From Anagrus nilaparvatae (Eukaryota > Arthropoda > Insecta > Hymenoptera > Mymaridae), in assembly GCA_022575985.1 (NCBI GenBank), contig JAKSXM010000007.1:58062501-58126500 (forward strand): a DNA stretch of 64,000 nt, in the 5' to 3' direction. Below are positions 1 through 12,361 of this stretch, in pieces (within the stretch, counting starts at the first letter, position 1; each line of letters starts with the position of its first letter). The translations under genes and the position numbers were made by a program. The notes below the pieces were generated by a model. It ran no database searches, was not told the origin of the DNA, and was given only the letters and a program-made list of their open reading frames with translations.

Positions 1-300
1 TAGCACCGATTCTTGGACAATGCCCCCTCTCAGTTGTTTTCCTTTCTGCCATCGTGCGTGTCATAGAGCAGCTTCTGGTCCCGTAGATAGTCCCTGATTA
101 TTTTGCTCGGGTAACGTGGGATTCGGAAACCTGCTCGAGGGAAAACAGCATGTTGGCTCATCCGACAGAATTGAATGCATTTTTAACATTCAACGTTACA
201 AGCAAGACGTCCTTCCAGATCGCATGCCGAACCTCCCTCGTCGTATATACGATATCACCATTCTCATTGCTGGTAACAATTCGATCAACTCTAATTAAAG
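1..300 (-). pseudogene. LINE reverse transcriptase fragment (R1-like), degenerate
   Basis: Reading the minus strand gives pieces of a non-LTR reverse transcriptase in shifting frames: VTLNVKNAFNSV (the first catalytic-aspartate block of RT, here with N where D is usual), then IPRYPSKIIRDYLRDQ and KLLYDTHDG, then GGIVQESVL, which matches the usual G-x-PQGSVLGP block. This order and spacing fit the R1/LOA-type LINE palm domain. At least one stop (after NSVG) and two frame changes separate the blocks, so the copy is dead. It runs off the left edge. The LINE assignment rests on recognised motifs. The clade is a guess. Confidence 0.6.
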
Positions 301-589
301 TGTAAGTGTTAATTAAAAAAAGATCAGAATTGTGAGAAGGTTTGATCTACGATTCAGTTAAATACATAATAGGAGAAGAAAATTTATTTACATCAATAGA
401 TGAGGCCGAAAAATTATTATCGTTTTTTAAAGAATTTATATTTCTGAATAAAAAGTTTAAGTTTAAATCATTTAACATCTTGTTATTACTAGGTACCGAT
501 ATATTGTCCTGTTCTTTAATGGGTTATTTGATTGATATATGGTATCTAATAAATTCAAATTAAAATCATCTGGAATTCATATTTGAGGC

Positions 590-2590
590 TCCCGGTCTCT
601 GGATTGATTGATTGGTTGATTAGTAAGTTTATTTATACAGAATTGTACAAAATAGTGATTTACAATGTTAAATAGAAAAGATTGTGCGAGCACGTTATTT
701 ACAATATTAATATATTTAAAATTAATAATAATAAGAAAAGATTTTTAATGTAATAAAAAATAATTTGAGATAAAATTTTTAATAAAATATAATTAAAAAT
801 GAAAACATTAATAAACTAGAAAAAATTTGAAATACAAGCTATTTACAAAAGAAAGATTTGGAAACTTTGGATTTAGGTTTAGCATACAGGTGTTGGGGTT
901 TGTGGGTAGGGGGCAATTAGAGAAGTGGTAGGAAGTAATCGGGGGAGGGATGAGGGTAAGTGGGCTAGGGGCTATGAAATATTGGGGTGAGAAAATTATG
1001 TGAGGCAGGTGGAGGAGTCATATTCCAAAAGGTGATGGTAAATATTTAGTTTAAAGGAGTCTAAGGAGGGGGCGAGACGGATACTTTCGGGAAGGGAGTT
1101 CCAGAAGTTTAACATACATATTAGGGAGGAATTATTGTATTGGGAGCATTGGGAAGTGGGGACTGAGCGATGAGGGCGTAGATGATGGCGTAAGTCTCTT
1201 CAGGGAGTGTAAATGTTGATTTTTTCTTTTAGATAAGAAGGAATATGGGAATTTAGGATGTTATATATGTAAAATGAGCACAAATATTTTTAACGTAAAC
1301 TGACGTTCAGCCAGCCTAGTTTCAATCTAGAAGGGGAGATACTATTAGAAAATTTAATGTCGGACACGTACCTGACTGCGGCATTTTAAAATTTTTATAG
1401 CCGGTCATATTGGTACCCTAGGAGCTTGCCCACTGGGAAGGCGCCATAATCAAAGAAAGGGAAAATTAGGGAAGTGACTAAACGTCTACGGAGAGGGGGG
1501 GGAGATGAAATTTTTGAAGTATCTGAGCCTGTAGAGAGTGTAATTCAGAGATTTTATCATATGATTGATTTGAGTTTTCCAGCTCATGTCTGAGTCAAGG
1601 TAAAGGCCAAGGTTTTTTACAGATTTAGTGATTGGAATTTGGGTACCGCTGAAGTAAAAAGTTGTATTATTGGAATAAAACTCCTCGGTTTTTTTGCCAA
1701 ATATTATGAAGTTAGTTTTTTGCTTGTTGAAATAAAAATTGTTCTGGGAAGCCCAGGTTTCAATATTCCTCAAGTCGCTTTGTAGGAGTGAAATGCCTAG
1801 GTTGTAGTCTTTCTTGGGGATTTGGATGTAGATTTGAAGATTGTCGGCAAAGAGTAGTCTTTTGGCATAGAGGATGTGGGGGCCATTATCGTTCATGTAA
1901 ATGAGGAATAATAGGGGGCCCAGAACCGAGCCTTGAGGGACACCAATTTTAACTGTTTCTGCCGAGGATGTGGTATTGCCTACTAGAACAGATTGGGTTC
2001 TGTTGGAGATATAACTCTAGAACCAATTTACTGAGTCCTTGGATAAGCCAATGCTTGACAACTTGGACAGTAGAAGTTCGTGAGACACACGATCGAAGGC
2101 CTTGGAGAGGTCCAGCATTAGTAAGATAGTGATATTATCTTTATGATAGCCTCTACAGATATCGTAAACAAGGGTAGTCAGTAAAGCTTGAGTACTATGG
2201 ATTTTTTGAAAGCCAGATTGAAAATGATCAAGAATTTTGTGAAGGAATAGATATTGAGATAGTTGATTGTGCAAAATTTTTTCAAAGATTTTTGAGAGAA
2301 TTGATAGAAGAGAGATAGGGCGGTAATCACTGAGAGAGAGGGGATTAGGTATTTTATCTACTGGAATAATGTGGCTATGCTTCCAGGCAGACGGAAATTT
2401 CTTTAGAATAATTGATTTGTTGAGAATTGCTTAAAGGCCCAATTTAAGTTATCTAGAGTGATGTTTAAGAATTTGAAGGGAGGGCGGTTGTAGTCTGCTG
2501 GAGGAGCTTTAGGGTGAAGAGTGGGGGCAGAGTTTTCAACCTAGTTGAAAAATCTGTACTGGGGTTTGAATTTAGGAGATGCCATTCATA
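590..2590 (-). mobile_element. 5'-truncated LINE (Jockey/CR1 superfamily), 3' half
   Basis: This segment is the 3' part of a non-LTR retrotransposon lying on the minus strand. It begins near 2590 in the RT finger region (residues like WKHSHIIPVDKIPNP and DYRPISLLSILSKIFEKIL), passes through the RT palm and thumb (1486-2330), then a C-terminal region with scattered stops (VTSLIFPFFDYGAFPVGK, SFKLNIYHHLLEYDS at about 1000-1480). The 3' end is marked by a short (CAAT)n-type microsatellite at about 601-622, as is common for this group. No endonuclease or ORF1 can be joined to it, so it is 5'-truncated. Confidence 0.7.
1486..2380 (-). pseudogene. LINE reverse transcriptase domain, inactivated
   Basis: One reading frame carries the RT domain on the minus strand. 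Recognisable blocks are LLMLDLSKAFDRVSHELL (first catalytic Asp), GVPQGSVLGPLLFLIYMND, FADNLQIYI, and the thumb segment KSVKNLGLYLDSDMSWKTQ. Two lesions are visible. An in-frame TAG lies at 2017-2019, directly after VNWF. The catalytic FADD motif reads FADN, because codon 1840-1842 is AAT. Either should abolish activity. The two open stretches, 1486-2016 and 2020-2274, are in the same frame, so the only break between them is the stop. The family call is firm at superfamily level only. Confidence 0.75.
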
Positions 2591-2779
2591 ATTTCCAATA
2601 ATTTATCATCTGTACTAATAGTGAGCCATGAAGCTGTTTGCGGTATATTTACATTTAAAAGTTTAGTAGATGAATCAAATGATTGAATTTTATCTGTAAA
2701 GAAGAAGAAGGGTAAATGATTAGAGTATCTAAAGGTCTAAATAATTTAGTATTAAGATTTTGTTTTTTTTATTCGTCTT

Positions 2780-3361
2780 TATATATATCAACTTCCATTT
2801 GCTCGTCATGATTTGGAACATTAGGAATAGCTGCAGTTGGAATATCTATTAGATTTTGACCCTTTATTAGATTTTGATTAATTTAATTTTGATTATTTGA
2901 ATTTGAAGCAGTAGCTAGTGGAGTAGTAATTATAGAATTTGAGAAAAGAGTAACAATAAAAGCTATTTTAGTTACATAAGACGATGTTTTATATTTACTG
3001 CAGTAAAAGTTGATGTATAAGTGGGAGAGAAAAAGATATTAATTTGTTGTGGTAATTGGCAATAATAAAGAAGTTAAGCTTGGTGTGTTGAGTTTTTAAG
3101 AAACAGACTGATGCTGTGTATGTACTGAAAGTTGAAAAATCAATTGGCTAAGGTTTATATTTAAAAATGAATTTGGAGAACCAGACTGAAAGAAATGTAC
3201 TGCAGTTTTATAAAGGTCTATTTTTATCAAAGGTTGTTGCGGAGTTAAATTGGCCCCATATAGAATCCAATATTTTTACAGCTGAGCAGCAGCAACTTGG
3301 TGATTGTATAGACTGTACAAATACACGGGCACAACTAATATAAAAGTTTTTACCATATTAA
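2780..3361 (-). pseudogene. degenerate coding-like segment, identity unknown
   Basis: The minus strand holds a long frame with few stops and a Gln/Ser/Thr/Asn-rich composition unlike the surrounding AT-rich noncoding DNA. Examples are QVAAAQL, NLTPQQPLIKIDLYKTAV, SFLNINLSQLIFQLSV and IPTAAIPNVPNHDEQMEV. Stops fall within each ~100-codon stretch. It sits just upstream, in the LINE's sense, of the 590-2590 RT relic, so it could be a decayed ORF1/gag-like region of a related element or a separate processed remnant. I do not recognise the family. Confidence 0.25.
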
Positions 3362-3534
3362 ATTTTTTAAAAATCGTTAGTAAATTTTCTTCTCAAAACA
3401 AAAAATGTAGCGTATCCCGGAATATTCATTTATTGAAAAACATTTTAAATATTTTAAAGTCATTTGGCTAAAATTGGCTACTAATGTAAAACATACAAGA
3501 TTGGACAAAACTAGTAAAAATAGAAACATAAGAT

Positions 3535-3617
3535 TTTAAATTAATAATTTAGAACGTGACTTTTACGAGCATAAAATATATGCTCGTAAAAGTCACGTTC
3601 TAAATTATTAATTTAAA
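3535..3617. repeat. perfect 39-bp palindrome with 5-nt loop
   Basis: The left arm 3535-3573 and right arm 3579-3617 are exact reverse complements, separated by AAATA. The arms contain GAACGTGACTTTTACGAGC. A perfect 39-bp stem suggests a recent foldback or inverted duplication, or the core of a MITE. No target-site duplication is evident. Confidence 0.95.
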
Positions 3618-3619
3618 CT

Positions 3620-5748
3620 TCACTCCTTAATATCGAGCGATAAATAAAATTTGAATAATTATTCAAATAAATTATAAGATTTTAAGTTTTAACGATAAAG
3701 TAAACTCCGGAAGTCAGAGACACATGTTTAGTTTGTCATTTTTGGTATGTATAAACCCTTTTAACATCAAAATTTTTTTGGTTTATCTGTAATTACGCGG
3801 AAATTAGTGCATTACACTGATGATGGCTCATACTAATTTCTGCAAGAGCCGAAATAGACCGATTAATATTTTATTTGTTCCGTTACGTGCGTTAAATTTC
3901 TTATTAAAAATAATTCTTTTCAAGAATTAATTTTATAAGAAAATTTAAATAATTTTTTATTTAAAAAAAAAACTAGTTATTTCATCGAATTTCTGAGGAT
4001 AGAGTATAAAAAAGTAACTCTTGTAAATATTATTCAAAAAATGTTTTCTTGAAAACTGTGAAACTTTTAAAAATTGGTGTACTGAATATTGGGACATTAA
4101 AAAACGAAAAAAATTAATTTTTCTCCTATAAAACGTGAACAAATGTTAAAATAAGTTTTGAATTTTAAGGGAGAAAATACTATGGAATACGTTTTTTAGT
4201 CTAGTTTATGGCATCATTTGAATTTGAATCCTAAGTCTTTGAATTTAAAAAAAAACCCAATATTTAAAATTTGAGCTGCTCTAACACGTTGAAAATTGAA
4301 AATTTGTATTTTTGGTCTTGAATATACTTCTTTTATTAAATTATGATTCAAAAACACGTGACAAAATAATCACAATTTATGGTAATGACGCATTATTTAT
4401 TCTCAACGTATAAAATTTTCTTATTCATTTTACCCCTCAAAATATCAGAAGGGTTCAAACAAGAAGTATAAATTTATTTGAAGTTTAAAATTACATTTAG
4501 AAGATGAAAATGTAAAGAACTGAAAATGTAAAATTAGTAAATAAGGATTTTTAAAAAAGGATTTTTTCATAGAAATTTTTTACGCCAATAAATTTTTTTA
4601 AACTTAACGTTTATTTCTCAAAAATATTACACACTTGATGTAATTTTTATTTAATCATTTCATTACAATTTTTATACTTAATAAGTTAAATTTATTTTGA
4701 TTTAATTTTTCAATATTCTCAATAATCAGTACAGAAAATTTGAACTTTCATTTATAAAAGAAAATAAAACTAAATCCTATTTTAAATAAAATAGCTTAAA
4801 TATATGCGTAGACTGATGCATAATCGATGAATATGTGATGCATTTGTTTACAGAAAACATCAAGCATAAATATTTATTAATTGATTAATTTTGCATTTTG
4901 CATTTTTCAAAACAAGTAGTATTTCAGCGAAGTTTATATAACAAATATGTAAGGCGGATTAGATAAATAAATTATTCATTTATTTTGCAGACACTTTCAA
5001 AAAAAAAAGGCCAGAAACACTTATTTCTTCCTTCAAGACATGTATAATTTATATATTAGTCTATTTCACTTTTTCAAAAATTGTTTGGATTCCTAGTTAA
5101 CAGTTTTAAGATCCCATATACCGAAAAATCAGACAATTTCTTTTCAGATTAGATCTTACTTGAACTAAACTATTTGACTCACATGTGACACATATTATTT
5201 GTGCATCTCATGATTTGACTATTTGATTGATTATTTATTTATTTATTTGACTCATTTTGACTGTTTGACTATTGATCTTATTTTAACTATTTGTTTTGAC
5301 ATGATTGTTGTATATTTTATTTGAAATTTCACAAATTTTATGCAAATTTATAATGTATATACAATTTATAATGTATTTATTAATAAGTAAAATGAAATGT
5401 ACATATTTATTTATGATTATATTACTGAAAATTTATTAACTAATTGTATATATAAGAGTTTACCAAATATGTAAAGAGTGTACTGTATTTTTGAGCTACA
5501 AAATAAAGGAAATAATAATAATAATAATAAAAATGAGAATATTAAAATTTTTCTTCTGTTTAATTTTTTTTGAGTTTTGTCATTAAATGTATGGAAAGTA
5601 TATTATTTTTTTTTCAATTTTAAATTTGTTCCTAAAGTCCGGATATTTGGTGGAAGTACTAACGAAAAATAAAATTTGAAGCTACGAATTTCTGCCCTTT
5701 AATTTTAATTTACGATATTTCGAACTCAAATAATACAATTGTGATAAT
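3620..5748. other. gene-free AT-rich stretch
   Basis: I see no supported coding region. The end of the stretch (about 5400-5535) has an AATAAA-like signal followed by an (AAT)n tract at about 5512-5532. That resembles the 3' tail of a plus-strand LINE, but no RT sequence is visible upstream to confirm it. Confidence 0.5.
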
Positions 5749-5979
5749 ACACGGAGAAAAATATTTTGTATATTTTGCAAGGTTAATTTTAGTAAAACGG
5801 GTTTAGTTTTAAGAACAAAAAAAATTTTGTAAATTTTACAAATATGAAGTTAGAATATTGTAATTCTAACTATAAACATGGTTACATTTACAAAATATTT
5901 GAACAGAAAATAACAAAACTTTATAATGTAAACATAACCAGCAATTTCGGTTGTGTTTAACAATTATTTTTCTCCGTGT
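5749..5979. mobile_element. MITE with ACACGGAGAAAAATA terminal inverted repeats
   Basis: ACACGGAGAAAAATA at 5749 is the exact reverse complement of the sequence ending at 5979, giving a 231-bp non-coding element. Internal sequence is A/T-rich and weakly palindromic. A clean target duplication is not visible. Confidence 0.65.
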
Positions 5980-6210
5980 GTAATTGTGACATCAATATAA
6001 GTATAATATCGAGTCAGACAAAAAATATCCAAGGGCTTGCTATAGTTTAAAAAAAAAATCTTACTCATAAATCTACAATAAATATCAGCGAAGGCAGTAT
6101 TAAAAAATTTTTTTCTGTACTGCGGCCCAAAGTTCCGCTGCGCGTCCGGCAAAGACGTATTTTCTCGCCACAGTCGCAGAAAAATTTTGTACAATCCTCG
6201 GCCGTAAACA

Positions 6211-6287
6211 AAGAATGATCCAAATCGCAGTTTACTATCCTCGGCTTCGCCTCGGAAGGTAATTTACGTGCGATTTGGGCCATTCTT
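6211..6287. repeat. imperfect ~77-bp palindrome, partly repeated at 6740-6800
   Basis: AAGAATGATCCAAATCGC on the left pairs imperfectly with GCGATTTGGGCCATTCTT on the right, around a CCTCGGCTTCGCCTCGG core. The right half (CTCGGAAGGTAATTTACGTG...) recurs at about 6768-6800, and its GCCCAAATCGCACGTAA complement appears near 51270. It is therefore part of a dispersed repeat family. Confidence 0.6.
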
Positions 6288-7440
6288 TATTTTTCTGGCC
6301 TAGGACCGTAATATACTATTAAAGAAGCCTAAAGAGCTAAAGCAAGTTAAATAGTTTAGAGTTGATCTTAAAAATTTAAATGAAACGAGGATTAAGCATT
6401 TAATGCAAGGTAGTTTTGGATAGAAATTAAAAAAGCCTTTCAAGGAAAAAATGTTTTGCCTATTGCAGCATATGATAATAATTTTAGCACATTATGATTA
6501 ATTTTAACATTTATAATGGCATTGGTTACAATAAAAAAAATAATAATTTGGGAGCTGTTTATTACTGGGAGTAAGAGAAGAAAGTGTAAACTTTGCCTTG
6601 CTTCGCAACAGAAATACAAATGTTACCTAAATTAATTAAAAATTTATTCTTTTGAAGAATTCTTTTATTTAAGATAGCACCATGTTGACCATAAATTAGA
6701 GAATCGTCCAAATAGTATATTTACGGCTCGAGTCCAGAAAAGTAAAGAATGGCCGAAGAATTCGCCTCGGAAGGTAATTTACGTGCGATTTGGGTCATTC
6801 CTTATTTATGGACAAGGCTAGCGTCCGGGAAATACGTGCTTTCTCGACTCAGACCAGAAAAATACATTTTTCCAACCTAAAAATATTATAAATAACTTTT
6901 TACATCATCTTTTTATTCCATATTAAGAATATGTTTTTTTAGGAAGGGGGGGGGCGAGGGGGCGACTTATGCCTATGGGAGTTTTAAATAATAAAGAAAA
7001 TAATTAAGATATTATTTGCATTTATCGTAGACAAAATTTTTTCTATAAGTTAAAAGAAAACTTGCGGAAATTAAGTATACTCTAACAACAGGGGAAACCT
7101 AGTCTTTTGTAAAACAAAATGTGAGGGATTGAAATGTGCGTATAGCTCGCAATAAAAAAAAGGAAATTATAGTAACCAAAAAAAAAACAAAAACGAAAAA
7201 TCATTCTGATTTATAAAAGAAGCTAAGAATTTTTATTTCAGGCACGATCACATAAGATATGATAGCATAAGATAAGATAAAACATTATTTTGCATAAATA
7301 AAAATAGTAAATATACATTTTATAAGCCATATTCAGTCTTTTACAAAAAATTATTCAATCAATCAATGACATATATTATATGTAGAATACAATAATAAAA
7401 TAACAAAATAAAATAAATTAAATATTTAGTTTATATATAC

Positions 7441-7991
7441 ATATTAGAGTGGACCTAAAATTGGAGTTTTGAGAGAAACTTGGCTTCGAGGATTTGTTTC
7501 GTGAACTTTTGGTCATAAAAAGTCCCCAGCTCCAAGGATTTTGCTTTTCAAAAACGCGTGCATGTAAGCACCTTACTTTTTCCCATTTAAATAACATGGG
7601 AATTTTGACTTTTCAGCTTTTTAATTTTAAAAATATGGCTTCATGTAATTTAAATGGAACATTTTTTTACGTTTATTACCGGTAAAATCGCTTTAAAAAT
7701 ATTTTTTTTGGCTACTTGAGGTCGGGTATCGTTTTTTATATATTTAAATAGTACTTTCCATCAATTAGTAGCTTTTAAAAACATTTTTCAAGCTTTTTAA
7801 AAATTTAGAAAGCTGAAAAGTCAAAATTCCCATGTTATTTAAATGGCAAAATTGAGGTGCTTACAGGCAGGTTTTTGAAAAGCAAAAGCTAAACCCTTGT
7901 AGCTGGGAACTTTTTATGACCAAAAGTTCATGAAAAAAACCCGGGGAGCAAAGTTTCTCTTAAAATTCTAATTTTAGGATCATTCTAATAT
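7441..7991. mobile_element. ~550-bp foldback element
   Basis: The two halves are near-complementary end to end. ATATTAGAGTGGACCTAAAA at the left pairs with the segment ending TCATTCTAATAT at the right, and CATGGGAATTTTGACTTTTC at about 7598 pairs with GAAAAGTCAAAATTCCCATG near 7810. The centre is near 7716. Part of its sequence (CCCAGCTCCAAGGATTTTG) is shared with the larger foldback at 10095-11775, so the two belong to one family. Confidence 0.75.
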
Positions 7992-8099
7992 ATAAATATA
8001 TACATTTGTAAGTTATGTGAAGCGTTGATAAAAAGTTATCACAGTCATTTAGAGCTTTACGTGACACAGTAAACCAATATAATAATAATGCAAGTATAA

Positions 8100-8450
8100 T
8101 TTTGTGTGTTGTTTAGCAGACTAGAAGGCAAAGCACCTAAGTTTTTATTAATTACATTATAATAAGGATCTAGCGTCAGTAAGTACTTGTATCAAACAGT
8201 CGGAGGCAGTCAACAATATTGGAGGGTAAAGAGTTAAAAAATTGTGTACCTTGCAATTGAAAAGAAAAAGATCCACAATTTTTGGTACCTGGGGGGTAAG
8301 TTCTTTGGTTCGAAGTTGACCTCTGGCATTTTCCCAAGGAACATATTTAATAAAAAGAAGGTTCATGAAGACGTAGAATTTTATATATTATTATTATACC
8401 AAAAATAAAGTCTACGTGAGTCTGTGCATGGTCAGTTTAATTTTTTCCTA
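8100..8450 (-). pseudogene. probable LINE RT C-terminal fragment
   Basis: The minus strand reads FVFMNLLFIKYVPWENARGQ-like sequence, then LRTKELTPQVPKIVDLFLF, NFLTLYPPILLTASDCLIQ and VLTDARSLL before a stop at about 8157. This resembles the cysteine-poor C-terminal tail of CR1/Jockey LINE proteins (the T-R-..L..P....FNSLP pattern), but no catalytic block is present. An (ATAAG)n-like tract near 7262-7285 could be its 3' tail, with the 7441-7991 foldback inserted between. Uncertain. Confidence 0.35.
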
Positions 8451-9332
8451 TATGGATATATGTGTGCGTGTGCTTCTATTTAATCGATTACATGCATCTA
8501 AGTGACGTATTGCTTATAGTCTTTGTAGTTGAGCTTTGAGTGTGATGTTTGCTTCAACGTATGACATATTAATACAAATAAGGATGCAAAAATTTCGAGT
8601 GAATATCTTAAGAGAAATTTTTCTCTGTATCGTTGATTCTTGAATGCTGGAAATGCACAGATATCTTAACAAAACACGTTTATAAGTGTCTCAGATAAAA
8701 ACTAATCAAAATTTTCCTTATTAAAACAGTCAGAAAGACTGGCTGGCTCATCAGAAATGGAGGAAAAACCTAGTCTTCTGGTGTCAAATTATATAAATAA
8801 GAAGTGAATTGAGGTTTTGTAATGATTGCTGCTTCAAAAGCAACAAACCTTATACCAGGGTCAAAAAAACAAATATCTAAAGAAATCTTCCGGAGACTTC
8901 AAATTTATTAGTTTTATAAGTTTAAGAATTTTGCAAAACCTTATTTAACAAATCAAAGTAACAAGCATCCTTATTGGAGGTTCATTAAAGCAATCAGGGA
9001 AATTTATCAGTAAAACTGCATCTTTTGAAAAAAATTTACTGCATAAATACACCATGAAAAGTCTAAACCCACATTAATAATTCCAGTCCATTAAAATGAC
9101 TCAACCGGTTAAGGCTCAATAGACATTTCTTGGACATACTAATGAATTTTTCGATATAAAAAACTGTAAATTTTGGGCTAAAGTTTTTAACCTTAACTAG
9201 TCAGTTTTTCGGGTCAATGTTTACATTTCCGAATTTAATTTTTTTATTATAATCTACAACTTCTAGGTCAAGAGATATAAACCTCTAAAGTAGGGTGAAA
9301 TTTTAATAATTTTAATACTTTAAAAATATTTA

Positions 9333-9946
9333 CTCCAGTCAAAATACGGGGTGGGGGGGGTGGACTTACGGTTGCGAATACGAGATTTGCTCTAGTATAG
9401 GTTTTTTGGGTCGCTGAATACGAAAATCGGGGTCATTTGGCTAAGAAAATGGGGCTTCACCCTTAAATTTGCAAAAACTACCCCAAAAGGGGGTATTTTT
9501 GATGAATCCGCCTTTTGGGGGTAGTTTTAGCTAACGTAATGATGAAATATTAATTTTTCACTAAAAAATTCATGAAATTCGTTTTCAGCGACCCAAAAAA
9601 CCCTTGTGGACCTAATCTTGACGCAAAAAGTGCAGAACAGCAAAAACACCCCTTTTGGGGGTTGTTTTCGGTAATTTAGGAGTGATAAATTAATTATTTA
9701 TTAAAAATTCCATGAAAATCGTTTTCAGCAACCCAAAAAACTCTTGTGAACCAAATCTGGCCGCAAAAAGTTTGAAAATAGCAAAAACACCCCTTTCGGG
9801 GGTAGTTTTTGCAAATTTAAGGGTGAAGCCCCATTTTCTTAGCCAAATGACCCCAATTTTCGTGTTCAGCGACCGAAAAAACCTATAAGAGAGCAAATCT
9901 CGTATTCGCAACCGTAAGTTCACCCAAACCCGTATTTTGACTGGAG
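9333..9946. mobile_element. CTCCAGTC-family foldback element, TA-flanked (copy 1)
   Basis: The terminal inverted repeat CTCCAGTCAAAATACGGG starts at 9333 and its complement ends at 9946. Both are flanked by TA (9331-9332 and 9947-9948), the target signature of Tc1/mariner-type insertion. The arms contain repeated copies of TTTTTTGGGTCGCTGAA and AAAACTACCCC(C/T)TTTTGGGG. No transposase is present, so it is non-autonomous. Confidence 0.85.
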
Positions 9947-10094
9947 TAATTACTAAAAATAAAAAAAAAGTAAAATTTGTAGATAAATGAAAACTGTATA
10001 ATTTGGGGGGAAAATCTCACCCAATAGGTTTCTTGGGTCGATCTTTCCATTTCTTAAGTCTGTTTTTACTTACAACCTCCAGGTAAAGGGGTAT

Positions 10095-11775
10095 AAGCCT
10101 CTAAAGTGCCTTAAATTTTAAATGTTTTTTTATAAAAAATTAAATTGTTACTGAACGTAAAAAAAACATTACTTGACATTTAAAATTATTACCAAATTTC
10201 AAAAAGGTCAAAAAATTAAATATCTATATATATTAGACTGTGACTTATTTTTTATTTTTGGACATTTTTTGGCTCCCCCATTTTTTTCGAATATTTTGGT
10301 CATAAAAAACCCCCAGCTCCAAGGATTTTGATTTTCGATTTTTTTAATCCGTGCCGCCGAGCACTTGAAGTTTCCCATTTAAATAACCTGGGAATTTTGG
10401 GTTTTTAGCTATACAAATTTTTACAAAATCCAAAAAGCTTTTTTAAAAGCTAATTTTTACTTAAAACATACTTTTATATGTTGTAAAGACATGCAAAAAG
10501 CCCTGCATTCATTCCAAAGGGAATTTTGGGGCTAGAAACACAAATTTACATGTTGGCTCAATCTTATAAAACAGGGTTTTTTGGTAATTTTCGATACAAC
10601 GCTACAACCTCAAAAATGAACCAAAATACTTCTGGTTAGTCTACTTTTTTTGGTGTAAATGTCACCTTTCAAATGCCGTAAACTGCGTTTTTTTATCACT
10701 GATTCTCTCACCGCTGTAGTCAATTAACCTATTGGTAATTTTTGACCCGAAAGGCCCAATTTTTAAATTTGTATAAATTGCTGCCAAAATTGTTGTTTTC
10801 GACAAAATTGAGTTTTATAGGCCTTAAAAGTTTTCTGCAAGCTTTAAGTTTCCAAAATTTTTTTACTCGTGTCTTTTCTTTAAATAGTTTTTAAGATTTT
10901 CAAAGTAAATGATAAAAATTGATTTTTTTTTTAAACGCTGAAATTGGGACTATGACTTTAAATTAGCATCTCTGGTTAATAATTTATTGAAAAGCAGTGA
11001 TTAAAAAATTTTTGAAAATTTGAAGCTTGTAGACAATTTTTAAGACCTATAAAGCTCAATTTCGTCAAAAATTACATTTTTGACAGCAGTTTAGAAAAAT
11101 TCAAAAATTGGTTATTTTTAATCGAAAATTACCAGTAGGTTAATTGACTATAGCGCTGAGAGAATCAGTGATAAAAAAACGCAGTTTACGGCATTTGAAA
11201 GGTGATATTTACATAAAAAAAAGTAGACTAACAAGAAGTATTTTGGTTCATTTTTGTGGTTGTAGCGTTTTATCGAAAATTACCAAAAAACCCTCTTTTA
11301 TAAGATTGAGCCAACATGTAAATTTGCGTTTCTAGCCCCAAAATTCCCTTTGGAATGAATGCAGGGCTTTTTGCATGACTTTACAACATATAAAAGTATG
11401 ATTTCAGTAAAAATTAGCTTTTAAAAAAGCTTTTTGGATTTTGTAAAAATTTGTATAGCTAAAAACCCAAAATTCCCATGTTATTTAAATGGGAAACTTC
11501 AAGTGCTTGGCGGCACGGGTTAAAAAAATCGAAAATCAAAATCTTTGGAGCTGGGGGTTTTTTATGATCAAAATATTCGATAAAAATGGGGGGAGCCAAA
11601 AAATATCGAAAAATAAAAAATAAGACACAGTCTAATATATATAGATATTTAATTTTTTGACCTTTTTGAAATTTGGTAATAATTTTAAATGTCAAGTGAT
11701 GTTTTTTTTACGTTCAGTAACAATTCAATTTTTTATAAAAAAACATTTAAAATTTAAGGCACTTTAGAGGCCTTA
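10095..11775. mobile_element. 1.68-kb near-perfect foldback element
   Basis: The left arm starts AAGCCTCTAAAGTGCC (about 10095) and is matched in reverse complement by GGCACTTTAGAGGCCTT ending near 11775. Internal pairs include CAAAAAGCCCTGCATTCATT near 10495 with its complement at about 11350, and the CCCAGCTCCAAGGATTTTG block. Arms are ~0.8 kb around a centre near 10935. There is no coding capacity. Short open frames on both strands only reflect the symmetry. Confidence 0.85.
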
Positions 11776-12336
11776 ATCTAAAAAAATGTTGTTTTAGGTT
11801 ACTCAATATTTTGTAAAATAACCTTTTTTCCCCGAAGTATTATCTGAAATTTACTGAATCATAAACATTACGGGCATATGAACCCAGACGAATAATTAGT
11901 GATGAGCAATAAATAACTTCACTATCCTCCCATAGGATCCACAAGCAGTCGTTGAAATAAATATAATATTAGTTATAAAAATTAGAAATATATATAATAT
12001 TAGTTCTAAACTTTTATAATTTTCGAAAAATTATGTAACTTTTGACAGATCCAGCCGATCACCTTGAAAATTTAGGTGGATACGTAAAAAATATACCCGA
12101 ATCGAATGAAATTCTTTTTAATAAAAAAATTTTTCCTCCGTTTTCAGTTTTTTAGGCTTTTTTTTTTAATTTGATAAAAATTTTATCCTTGGAAATCCAG
12201 TTATTTCAACATAAAAAATTTTTGTCGTTATCAATCGAAACGAAACCTAGCCTATTTTTTGACCGGTAATTTTTGCCATCTTTTGACGTAATACCCCCGT
12301 CTCTAACTTTTATCGCTTTCTAGTTTATCCATTTCG

Positions 12337-12361
12337 GACAAACAAACAAACAAACAAACAA
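12337..12361. repeat. (ACAA)n microsatellite
   Basis: Six tandem ACAA-type units follow CATTTCGG. A TA tract and a short (GGATA)n tract follow at 12387-12412. Confidence 0.9.

Noticed and set aside
342..563. 73-codon plus-strand open frame
   Set aside because: Somewhat protein-like but Phe/Leu/Ile-rich, no domain, no start context or splice partners, between two LINE relics.
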